DNA of 34,992 bases from JANRLJ01 sp034437895 (GTDB taxonomy: Bacteria; Chloroflexota; Anaerolineae; Aggregatilineales; Phototrophicaceae): the NCBI GenBank assembly GCA_034437895.1, contig DAOTTO010000036.1, forward strand, positions 1 to 34,992. Direction: 5' to 3'. The translations under genes were made by a program, and so were the position numbers. The first letter of the stretch is position 1. Every line of letters begins with the position of its first letter. The notes below the pieces were generated by a model, which had not been told where the DNA came from, ran no database searches, and was given only the letters and a program-made list of their open reading frames with translations. Shown in pieces: positions 25,240-32,826 of this stretch.

Positions 25240-25662
25240 TTAAATGGGTGTATTGATAATGGCGCGAGTTTGCAAAAACCACATCAAAGCAACCAAAACC
25301 GCAAGTATTCCAGCGCCAAGATACCATAAAACGACCCGCCCTGCCGTACGAGGCATCCCGATTGTACCGACAATGATCTGCCAGCCAGCAACATACGTGA
25401 CCAAGCCGAACAAAGTGGCAATGGTGACAGGAATATACTCCACTGAGCCACTATCAATCAGACCTTTATCCAGTACATAAAAAACAACCAGCATATCGAG
25501 TGTAACCGCCAGCGCAAATATCGCCGCAATCAGGATACGTACAATACGCGGCAACGTAAGCACCCTTGTCGCCAACCGGATCAAAAACGAGAATGCCGGT
25601 TGACGATCTTGTTTCTTAGTTTTAGAAGACGAAGGACGTATTTTCGACTTTGATTTGCTCAC
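25240..25662 (-). CDS. Hypothetical protein with three membrane helices
   Basis: A 140-residue protein starting at GTG 25662, with AGAAGGG upstream; no ATG is near. A very basic N-terminus (KSKSKIRPSSSKTKKQDR) is followed by hydrophobic segments at about 42-65, 75-98 and 108-130. The positive-inside rule places the N-terminus in the cytoplasm. I recognise no family. It lies between the truncated hemoglobin (27-nt gap) and the lipoprotein (15-nt gap), so the three are probably one transcript. Confidence 0.65.
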   Translation of the reverse strand: MSKSKSKIRPSSSKTKKQDRQPAFSFLIRLATRVLTLPRIVRILIAAIFALAVTLDMLVVFYVLDKGLIDSGSVEYIPVTIATLFGLVTYVAGWQIIVGTIGMPRTAGRVVLWYLGAGILAVLVALMWFLQTRAIINTPI

Positions 25663-25689
25663 TGTTTTCCCTTCTCCTACTATCGCAAG

Positions 25690-26070
25690 TTAAGGTGCAT
25701 AGGAATTTATCATGTGTTCGGCAGCACGTTGAAAATAATCACGCATTATGGTGCGTGCTGGCTCGACAATACCTATCTCATCAATCGCCGTCAGCATGTG
25801 GGATAGCCACGCCTCTTGTGCCGCTTGGTCAATTTTGAAGGGGGCATGGCGCATCCGCAGGCGAGGATGGCCGCGTTCATCAGCATAGTGCGTTGGCCCA
25901 CCAAAATATTGCACCAAAAACAAAAATTGCCAATGTTTGCCGGGTTCAAGGTCAGTCGGAAACAATGGACGCAGCAAGGGATCAGCCTCTACACGCGCAT
26001 AAAAGACATCAACAAGCTTTTGAAATGTCGCATCACCGCCGACAAATTCATACAGTGACAATTCCCTCAT
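25690..26070 (-). CDS. Truncated hemoglobin, group II (GlbO-like)
   Basis: A 126-residue 2-on-2 globin. The start (M-RELSLYEFVGGDATFQKL) and the block RGHPRLRMRHAPFKI, which holds the proximal heme-binding His, closely resemble mycobacterial trHbO. QYFGGPTHYADE and EAWLSHM (the group II Trp at position G8) are also kept. It binds heme and probably O2, NO or peroxide. I start it at ATG 26070, which gives the family's usual length and N-terminus; ATG 26100 would add ten residues and has a poorer ribosome site. It heads an operon with a 3-TM protein and a lipoprotein and diverges from the binding protein at 26157. Confidence 0.9.
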   Translation of the reverse strand: MRELSLYEFVGGDATFQKLVDVFYARVEADPLLRPLFPTDLEPGKHWQFLFLVQYFGGPTHYADERGHPRLRMRHAPFKIDQAAQEAWLSHMLTAIDEIGIVEPARTIMRDYFQRAAEHMINSYAP

Positions 26071-26156
26071 CAAAGACCCCCACTGGACATTCGGACACAT
26101 AAAGGTAAAATTCCCACAATTAATTATATAACAAGAGCTTCAAGGGAGTGTTCAAA

Positions 26157-28217
26157 ATGAAGATATTCCGGCGCGGAGCAGGGTTTTGCCTCCTCCTAGC
26201 GCTTTTTATAATGCCTGTGATACTCACAGCGCAAAACGATAACACGATTAACGTGGCAGGGTCGGGCATTGTTGCGCCGTTATTCCAAGCGTTGGCGGAA
26301 GCCAGCGGCGCAGAAGCCGATATTAATGTCAACATCAACGGCACAGATGATGGCTTTATCAGTTTTTGCCAGGGTGAAGCCGATATTACCAATGCCGCAC
26401 GACCCATTTCCCCCGAAGAAGAAGCCAATTGCACCGGCAACAACGTAGAATACGTCGAGTTATTGGTCGGTCATAACATTATGACACTGATTGTCAATCC
26501 AGACCTCACCTTTGCTCAGTGTCTCAGCTTCAACGCTATCAATACCATTTTTGCTCCTAGCGCTGCTGGGCAAATAATCGATTGGGCTCAGATTGCGTTA
26601 AGTTCTCCGGAGCCAGCCATATCTACCCCCTTATTGGTATTTTTACCCTCAGACAGCACCCCGCTTTACGCATTTTTAGATCGCCAGGTTTCGGGCGTAG
26701 GTCTGCGGACTGATGCCACGATTGCGCCTGATGATACGGCATTACTTGCCGCAGTCAGCGCGACTCCCGGCGCGATTGGGCTAGTCAACCTGAATACGGC
26801 GATTGCAGGCGGCGCGAGCATTTTGCAAGTCACTAGCGGCGAAGCAACCTCAGCCCCCCCCGGTGCCGACCCATCAGTTCAGGTGGAAACAGGCTGCTAC
26901 AGCCCTTCAGCTGAAAATGTGGAAAATCGCTTATATGGCCTCGCGGAACGCCTTTTTATCTATGTGAATCGCGCCAGCTTAGAAAAAGCAGGCTTAAACG
27001 ATGTTCTCACTTATGTCGCTAATCCAGAAGCGGCGACTGTTGTAGAAACGGCAGGTTTTACTGCCCCCACCCAACAGGCTTACGAACTAAATCAATCCAT
27101 TCTGGCAGGTAACGAAACCGGACGGCAGTTTAGCCTCGAAGTGGTTTCCTTCCAAATTCCTCCTGATGTCTTTGGACAGATCACTATCGGCGGGGCAGGA
27201 CAGGTCGGCAATTATCTGAACAGCGTCAGTACGCAATTTACAACCACCTACCCCAATGTTACCTCAACCGTACAAATTGATGGTGAACCGGCGGGTTTGC
27301 GCCGTCTTTGCAATGGCGAACTCGATATCGTAGCCACAATCGGCGATCTCTCGGCTGAACAAGCCGCCAACTGCGAAGCCAACAACATTAATACCGTAAA
27401 ATTCGATCTTGGCAAGCAAGTCGTTGTCTTGGTCGCCAATGCCGATCCGCAATACACTAGCGATTATTTAGCCTGCCTAACGCACGATCAACTTCTCACC
27501 ATTTGGGCTGAACCTACCGCCGCTGATGCCGAAGCCGTAACCTCTTGGAGTACAGTCGATGCCAGCTTCCCAGAAGTAACGATGCTACTTTTCGCGCCAG
27601 ATAATGGTACGGATTATACCGATATTTTGCTAAAGCCAGCCGAAGGTGCTGTTTTGCCGTTGCGGACGGATACGGAAGTTGACGCAGACCCGCTTTATCG
27701 GGCAGCCGCAACCGCTAATGTCGAAGGCGCGTTGGCCTATATGAGTTGGGATGAATATCAATCCGTTTTGGAAAATCAGCAAGAACGCATTCAACTCGTC
27801 GCTGTGGATGGCGGCAACGGCTGCATCACGCCGTCTGAGGAAACTATCGCTGATGGAACATATCCCCTCACGCTGTCCGGTGCAATGATCGTCAAACAAG
27901 ATGCGCTCACCCGTACCGAAATCCAGTCCTTCCTATGGTACTTGGCAAGTGATGAAAACTTTAGCCTGATCGAACAATCAGAATTAATCGGTCTTGGCTT
28001 TGGTGATCTGCCTGCCCTCCGCGAAACGCTGCAAAACGCCTTCGCAGAAGCCCAAATCGCCGCGCTGCAAGTCGGTTCGGAAGCCACGCCAGAAGCGACT
28101 GCATCTGCGACTGATAGTACAGCCGAAGCCACCTCTGAAGCGACTGCTGAAGCCACTTTAGAGGCAACAAGCGAAGCCACGCCTGAAGCGACTGCCGAGG
28201 CGACACCCGACCAGTAA
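26157..28217 (+). CDS. Tandem PstS-like periplasmic binding protein
   Basis: A 686-residue exported protein. A signal peptide covers 1-25 (CLLLALFIMPVILTAQ). Two PstS/type II binding-protein domains follow, about 28-320 and 332-640. Domain 1 starts with VAGSGIVAPLFQALAE and FCQGEADITNAARPISPEE. Domain 2 has the parallel IGGAGQVGNYLNSVSTQF and LCNGELDIVATIGDLSAEQ, so the two arose by duplication; domain 2 has lost some of the usual phosphate-loop residues (GAG for GSG, VATIGD for TNAARP). The last 45 residues are a Glu-Ala-Thr repeat. AAGGGAG at 26142-26148 supports ATG 26157. No pstCAB transporter genes are adjacent, so it may act as a sensor or surface protein rather than in uptake. There is no lipobox. 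Confidence 0.85.
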   Translation: MKIFRRGAGFCLLLALFIMPVILTAQNDNTINVAGSGIVAPLFQALAEASGAEADINVNINGTDDGFISFCQGEADITNAARPISPEEEANCTGNNVEYVELLVGHNIMTLIVNPDLTFAQCLSFNAINTIFAPSAAGQIIDWAQIALSSPEPAISTPLLVFLPSDSTPLYAFLDRQVSGVGLRTDATIAPDDTALLAAVSATPGAIGLVNLNTAIAGGASILQVTSGEATSAPPGADPSVQVETGCYSPSAENVENRLYGLAERLFIYVNRASLEKAGLNDVLTYVANPEAATVVETAGFTAPTQQAYELNQSILAGNETGRQFSLEVVSFQIPPDVFGQITIGGAGQVGNYLNSVSTQFTTTYPNVTSTVQIDGEPAGLRRLCNGELDIVATIGDLSAEQAANCEANNINTVKFDLGKQVVVLVANADPQYTSDYLACLTHDQLLTIWAEPTAADAEAVTSWSTVDASFPEVTMLLFAPDNGTDYTDILLKPAEGAVLPLRTDTEVDADPLYRAAATANVEGALAYMSWDEYQSVLENQQERIQLVAVDGGNGCITPSEETIADGTYPLTLSGAMIVKQDALTRTEIQSFLWYLASDENFSLIEQSELIGLGFGDLPALRETLQNAFAEAQIAALQVGSEATPEATASATDSTAEATSEATAEATLEATSEATPEATAEATPDQ
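28081..28214 (+). repeat. In-frame EAT-type repeat at the end of the binding protein gene
   Basis: Imperfect repeats of about 12-15 nt encode units such as EATPEAT, EATSEAT and EATLEAT over the last 45 codons. The repeats vary at third positions, so they are old or under selection. It is a low-complexity, probably unfolded tail of the mature protein. Confidence 0.8.
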
Positions 28218-28234
28218 TCCGTGTCAATCCATTT

Positions 28235-28269
28235 AAAAACACCCTTCGCTGATTAGCAGGGGTGTTTTT
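28235..28269 (+). terminator. Intrinsic terminator after the binding protein gene
   Basis: AAAAACACCC (28235-28244) pairs with GGGTGTTTTT (28260-28269), and the loop carries an inner GCT/AGC stem (28248-28257). The T-run ends the stem. It starts 17 nt after the stop codon and separates this gene from dinG. The A/T symmetry lets it also act in the other direction. Confidence 0.88.
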
Positions 28270-28327
28270 GTTTAAGCTATGTTATATACTCCAATAAGTT
28301 CATTCCACCGCTAGATCGGAGATTTTT

Positions 28328-31123
28328 ATGCGCGACGAAATCGTCGCTATTGACCTAGAAACAACAGGTCTTGACCCCACTAAAGATGACATCATTGAAA
28401 TTGGCGCAGTCCGCATGAAGGACGGCAAAGTCATTGATGAGTTTTCGACGTTTGTAAACCCCGGCAGCCCAATTCCGGCCAATGTGTCTCACATCACAGG
28501 TATTTTCCCGCCAGATGTGGTGGGAGCGCCGGACATCCAAACGCTTTTGCCGAAAATCAGCACTTTCATAGGCGATTCTCCGATTGTTGCCCACAACCTT
28601 TCGTTGGATATGGGTTTTTTGCAGCAGCGCTATGGCATCCTGCGCGGCAATACCCGCATCGACACCTATGATCTTGCGTCGGTCATGGTGCCGAATGCCC
28701 CTCGTTATAATCTGCACAGCTTATCGCAAGAAGCTGGGATTACGCTGGAAAATGCCCACCGCGCCTTAGAAGATGCCCGTGCCGCTGGATTGCTTTATTG
28801 GTGGCTGTGGCAAAAAGTGCTTACGCTCCCGCACGGCACGTTGCAAGAAATTATCAGCGCTTCACGCGATCTTGATTGGGACGCAAGCGCAGTCTTTACC
28901 GCCGCGCTAAAGGAGAGTAAAACCTCCACCCGCGATCAACAAGCAGCCTCAAACGGCAATATTTTCCCGTCGTTCAACGACGATGTTCAGCCACTTCATC
29001 CGCACGAACACCATCAAAAAGTCGATGTCGCCACTGCAACCGCACTCGTGGATGAAGGGGGTAAGCTGGCACAAACCTTACCCGATTATGAACAACGTCC
29101 GCAGCAAATTGAGATGACCCGCGCCATCACAGAAGCGTTTAACGATGGGCATCCACTTCTCGTTGAAGCAGGTACCGGGGCAGGCAAATCCATCGCGTAT
29201 CTTATCCCGTCGATTTTATGGTCAACAACCAATGATGAACGGGTGGTTATTTCCACCTATACCCTAAACCTACAAGACCAACTCATCAATAAAGACCTGC
29301 CGATTTTACGGGCGGCATTAAAGATGAATTTCACCGTCGCCGTGATGAAAGGGCGCAGCAATTATCTCTGCCCACGCCGTTTGGCGACTTCCCGGCGGCG
29401 ACCCCCGACAAGCGTAGTGGAACTGCGAACACTCGCAAAAATTTTGGTGTGGTTGTTAGAGAGCAAAACGGGGGATCGTAGCGAGATTAATTTACGCGGC
29501 CCAGTAGAAAATACCGTTTGGCAGCGCTTAAGCGCCCAGGATGAAGGCTGCACCCTCAATCGATGCGAAACATCGATGCAAGGCATTTGCCCCTTCTACA
29601 AAGCGCGTAAAGCCGCCGAAACCGCCCACTTGGTCATCGTCAATCATGCCCTGTTGATCGCCGATGCCATGACGGAAAATCGTGTGCTGCCCGATTATCG
29701 TTATGCCATCATTGATGAAGCCCATCAGCTTGAAGATGCGACCACCAGCAGCTTAACCTTTCACATTGATGCCCAAGCCCTTTCCAGACGATTGGCCGAT
29801 CTTGGCAATGCGAATCGCGGGTTACTCGGTGAACTGCTCCAGACCGTGCGAGGCCATGCGTCCGAAAAAGAACAGCGCAAGTTAGATGCCTTCGTCGGCG
29901 CAATTAGCGAAGCCACTACACTGATGGATGTGCATGTGCAGCGTTTCTTCGAGAATACTTACAACTTTTTGCTGGAAGCAGGCGGTGGGCGCAGCGAATA
30001 TGTAACGCTGATTCGGATAGATCATGCCGGGCGCAGCAAAAACACCTTCTCGCGCTTACAATCCGCTTGGAACACGCTGGATGAATTTTTTGAGGTTATC
30101 AGCATCGCCATGTATCGCCTTACAGGGGTACTTGGCAAAATGTCACAACTCAACATTCCCGGTTATGACGATCTCAGCAGCAGCACAGAAACCGCCGCCC
30201 GTTATCTTGAAGAAATTCGCACCCAGCTTAAACGTTTTGCAGTTGAAGCTGATACCAATTTCGTGTATTGGGCGGGTGTGGGCGCTGGCTCAGACAACCC
30301 GACCATTCATGCTGCACCGATTCATATTGGCAGTATGATGGAAAAGTATCTCTGGAATGAAAAAGAATCGGTCATCCTGACCAGTGCGACACTTCGTTCT
30401 AATGAAAATTTCGATTTCATCCAAGACCGCCTCCATGCCACAAGTGTGAAAACATTGGAAGTAGGTTCGCCCTTCAACTATCGAGAGTCCACGCTAATTT
30501 ATGTCCCAAATGACATTCCAGAGCCAAATGACCGTCAAGGGTATCAAAAAGCCCTTGAGCGAGGGATTATTGACCTTGCAACGGCACTGGATGGGCGTGT
30601 CCTCGTCTTATTCACCAGCTATACACAGCTCCGCCAGACATCGCAAGCCATTACACCCCGACTCGCGTTAGGCAATATCGCGGTATACGATCAAAGTGAA
30701 GGATCAAACCGCCAAACGCTGTTGGATGGGTTTAAATCCAACCAGAAAGCGGTTTTGATGGGGACAAAAAGTTTTTGGGAAGGCATTGATATTCCCGGCG
30801 ATTCATTGAGTGCACTCATCATTACCCGCCTACCCTTTGCCGTACCGACAGACCCTATTTTCGCGGCGCGTTCCGATTCTTACAGCGATTCATTTAATGA
30901 TTATGCGCTTCCCGATGCCATTTTGCGCTTCCGGCAGGGATTTGGTCGCCTGATTCGCACCCGCACAGATCGCGGGGTCGTGACCATCTTCGACAGCCGA
31001 ATCATCAATAAACGTTATGGCGCGAGTTTTCTGGAGGCACTGCCCGATTGTACAACCCGCAGCGGCACGCTCGATATGCTGGCGAGTGCCGCTAAAAACT
31101 GGATTGACCAACCCAAATCATAA
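28328..31123 (+). CDS. dinG: DnaQ-like exonuclease / DinG-family helicase fusion
   Basis: A 931-residue protein. Residues 1-165 are a DEDDh 3'-5' exonuclease with all five residues: D9 and E11 (DLETTG), D94, H144 and D149 (HRALEDA). The rest is a superfamily 2 XPD/DinG helicase: Walker A EAGTGAGKS near 278-286, DEAH near 462-465, GTKSFWEGIDIPG and RQGFGRLIRT in the C-terminal domain. Four cysteines, C348, C408, C413 and C421, stand between motifs Ia and II where XPD/DinG carry a 4Fe-4S cluster. It probably unwinds DNA or R-loops during repair and may trim 3' ends. GGAG (28318-28321) lies 6 nt before ATG. It is monocistronic or heads the following genes (26-nt gap). Confidence 0.93.
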   Translation: MRDEIVAIDLETTGLDPTKDDIIEIGAVRMKDGKVIDEFSTFVNPGSPIPANVSHITGIFPPDVVGAPDIQTLLPKISTFIGDSPIVAHNLSLDMGFLQQRYGILRGNTRIDTYDLASVMVPNAPRYNLHSLSQEAGITLENAHRALEDARAAGLLYWWLWQKVLTLPHGTLQEIISASRDLDWDASAVFTAALKESKTSTRDQQAASNGNIFPSFNDDVQPLHPHEHHQKVDVATATALVDEGGKLAQTLPDYEQRPQQIEMTRAITEAFNDGHPLLVEAGTGAGKSIAYLIPSILWSTTNDERVVISTYTLNLQDQLINKDLPILRAALKMNFTVAVMKGRSNYLCPRRLATSRRRPPTSVVELRTLAKILVWLLESKTGDRSEINLRGPVENTVWQRLSAQDEGCTLNRCETSMQGICPFYKARKAAETAHLVIVNHALLIADAMTENRVLPDYRYAIIDEAHQLEDATTSSLTFHIDAQALSRRLADLGNANRGLLGELLQTVRGHASEKEQRKLDAFVGAISEATTLMDVHVQRFFENTYNFLLEAGGGRSEYVTLIRIDHAGRSKNTFSRLQSAWNTLDEFFEVISIAMYRLTGVLGKMSQLNIPGYDDLSSSTETAARYLEEIRTQLKRFAVEADTNFVYWAGVGAGSDNPTIHAAPIHIGSMMEKYLWNEKESVILTSATLRSNENFDFIQDRLHATSVKTLEVGSPFNYRESTLIYVPNDIPEPNDRQGYQKALERGIIDLATALDGRVLVLFTSYTQLRQTSQAITPRLALGNIAVYDQSEGSNRQTLLDGFKSNQKAVLMGTKSFWEGIDIPGDSLSALIITRLPFAVPTDPIFAARSDSYSDSFNDYALPDAILRFRQGFGRLIRTRTDRGVVTIFDSRIINKRYGASFLEALPDCTTRSGTLDMLASAAKNWIDQPKS

Positions 31124-31149
31124 ACCAAAATGATTCGAGAGGAGTTTTG

Positions 31150-31509
31150 ATGCGAACACCTGCCGGCAAAGAATGTCGCCATTATTATGCAGATTTTTAT
31201 CGGGGGCGGAATGTGCAGGAATGCCGCCTTGCGAAAGAAAATCCAGAGTCGATGCGCTGGAGACCCGTTGATTGTTCACGCTGCCCGGTTCCAGATATTT
31301 TGAACGCAAATGCGAGTCAGAATCTTGAACTTAAGCTGACGATTAAACCACGTCTGCTGGGTTTAGGCCGCCAAGTCGTGGTCAGTGCTTCATGCGCCAA
31401 ACATCGTATCCCAATTGAGGATGCTTACGTCGGCTGTCCGAAGTGCAATGCCGAGCGCCCCGGCCTAGACATCTTCCGCAAAGCCTTAGATCAAATCGAA
31501 GATGATTAA
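31150..31509 (+). CDS. Hypothetical Cys-rich, probably metal-binding protein
   Basis: A 119-residue protein of unknown family. Seven Cys (9, 25, 42, 45, 82, 96, 99) form two groups: C9/C25/C42/C45 in the N-terminal half and C82, C96, C99 with H85 (CAKHRIPIE, GCPKCN) in the C-terminal half. The latter looks like a zinc ribbon; the former could hold zinc or an Fe-S cluster. ATG 31150 has GAGAGGAG just upstream. Its end overlaps the HAD-DinB gene by 8 nt and it lies 26 nt after dinG. The neighbourhood suggests a role linked to nucleic acids, but nothing in the sequence proves it. Confidence 0.7.
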   Translation: MRTPAGKECRHYYADFYRGRNVQECRLAKENPESMRWRPVDCSRCPVPDILNANASQNLELKLTIKPRLLGLGRQVVVSASCAKHRIPIEDAYVGCPKCNAERPGLDIFRKALDQIEDD

Positions 31510-32683
31510 AGCGATTTTGCTCGATCTTGATAATACCCTCATCGCTAACCCCGATCATCTTTTCGCGCCCGCCTATCTGGGTTTAGCCGAAGAATTTTTT
31601 GAGGAGCGTTGGCGGTTTTCCGGTTACTCGCAAGTACTCGTTAATACGATGCGCGAGATGATGGGGCATCGGGATATGCTGCGCTCAAATATCCAAGTCG
31701 CTTTAGACGTGATCAAAAATGAAACGGAGCGCTCCCAGTCCGAAATTTGGCAGACGACGCGAGATTTTTATCATGAGTCCTATCCCTCGCTCAAATCCTG
31801 CGTGACCCAAGTGGAAGGCGGCGCGGAATTAATCGCCATCTTAAAAGCGCACGATTATAAGGTGATTATCGCCACTAATCCGGTTTATCCAGCGGAGGCG
31901 ATTCGGCAACGGCTCATTTGGGCAGGTCTAAACGACGATTTCTCGTATTACGCCCTCGTCACGCACAGCGAAAATATGCACTTCACCAAACCCAGCTCAG
32001 CCTACTATGCCGAAATTCTTGGTAGAGTGGGTGTTGAACCAGATGAGGTCGTCATGGTCGGCGATAGCATCCGTAACGACATCATTCCGGCAGCAGCACT
32101 TGGCCTGCATAGCTATCACATCAAAACCGAAGAAAGCCCTTATTTTGGTGGGACGCTTCAGCAATTTTCTAGTTTGGTCAAAGATGAAGGCTGGCTGGAA
32201 AGCCTAATCCCTCTACAACTCGTCCCCTCCATGATCGAACCGCAGCTTCGTGGGAACGTCGGGGCATTGTTCGGTATGTTAGAAGGCGTAAAACCGCATT
32301 TTTGGATGCAGCACCCCGATCCGAATGAGTGGTCGATCCTGCAAATCGTCTGCCACCTGCTGGAAAGCGAAGAAACCGTTCAACGCCCCCGCCTCAAGCA
32401 AATTCTGACGGAAAACAATCCCTTCTTATCAGAGTCTAAGCAACCCCCCGGCCCAGAAGCAGCTCCGTGTGATGAAGAAGGCTACCATGCCGCCCGCGAT
32501 TTCGTCCGAGTCCGAAGTGAAACGATTGACTTTTTACGTTACCTCTCTGCTGAAGATTGGATGCGCCCGGCACGGCACAGCATTTTTGGCCCCACAACTT
32601 TGTTGGAAATGGCGCACTTCACCGCACAACATGACCGCTTACACCTTAAGCAGCTTTGCCGGACACTCGGCAAATGCACTTGA
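31502..32683 (+). CDS. HAD-family hydrolase fused to a DinB-like domain
   Basis: A 393-residue protein with two domains. Residues 1-235 are a HAD hydrolase: DLDNTL (nucleophile D8, D10), T125 in IIATNP, K163 in FTKP and GDSIRND (D188, D193), with a helical cap. Residues about 245-390 are a DinB/YfiT-like four-helix bundle with the three-His metal site H285 (CHLLESEE), H377 and H381 (QHDRLH). HAD enzymes remove phosphate from small molecules; DinB-type proteins often act as thiol-dependent transferases or damage-inducible metal proteins. The start overlaps the previous gene by 8 nt. The combination in one chain is unusual; the substrate is unknown. Confidence 0.85.
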   Translation: MIKAILLDLDNTLIANPDHLFAPAYLGLAEEFFEERWRFSGYSQVLVNTMREMMGHRDMLRSNIQVALDVIKNETERSQSEIWQTTRDFYHESYPSLKSCVTQVEGGAELIAILKAHDYKVIIATNPVYPAEAIRQRLIWAGLNDDFSYYALVTHSENMHFTKPSSAYYAEILGRVGVEPDEVVMVGDSIRNDIIPAAALGLHSYHIKTEESPYFGGTLQQFSSLVKDEGWLESLIPLQLVPSMIEPQLRGNVGALFGMLEGVKPHFWMQHPDPNEWSILQIVCHLLESEETVQRPRLKQILTENNPFLSESKQPPGPEAAPCDEEGYHAARDFVRVRSETIDFLRYLSAEDWMRPARHSIFGPTTLLEMAHFTAQHDRLHLKQLCRTLGKCT

Positions 32684-32800
32684 GAATAAACAAACAACTT
32701 TCCAACAAATAATTGAACCAAAAGTTCGAGTTTAGCAACCTCTGCCAAAGTCGCTTTGAGCGCATCCGACGATATGATAAGATTTCTTTGAAAGGGAAAA

Positions 32801-32824
32801 ATGAACACTATGAAGGACTTGTGA
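32801..32824 (+). CDS. Possible 7-codon leader ORF (MNTMKDL)
   Basis: ATG 32801 has AAAGGG just before it (32791-32796) and reads MNTMKDL before TGA 32822-32824. This TGA overlaps GTG 32821 of the following kinase frame in a GTGA junction, the same form of coupling used by other genes in this window. A short leader that controls kinase translation is possible. The ribosome-site spacing is short and the length allows chance. Confidence 0.25.
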   Translation: MNTMKDL

Positions 32825-32826
32825 CT

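Noticed and set aside
28081..28214. Short direct repeats that could suggest a CRISPR or VNTR
   Set aside because: Units are in frame, imperfect and encode a low-complexity EAT tail; there are no regular spacers.
29709..29903. Minus-strand open frames within dinG (29362-29903, 30890-31111)
   Set aside because: They lie opposite conserved helicase motifs and have no independent support.
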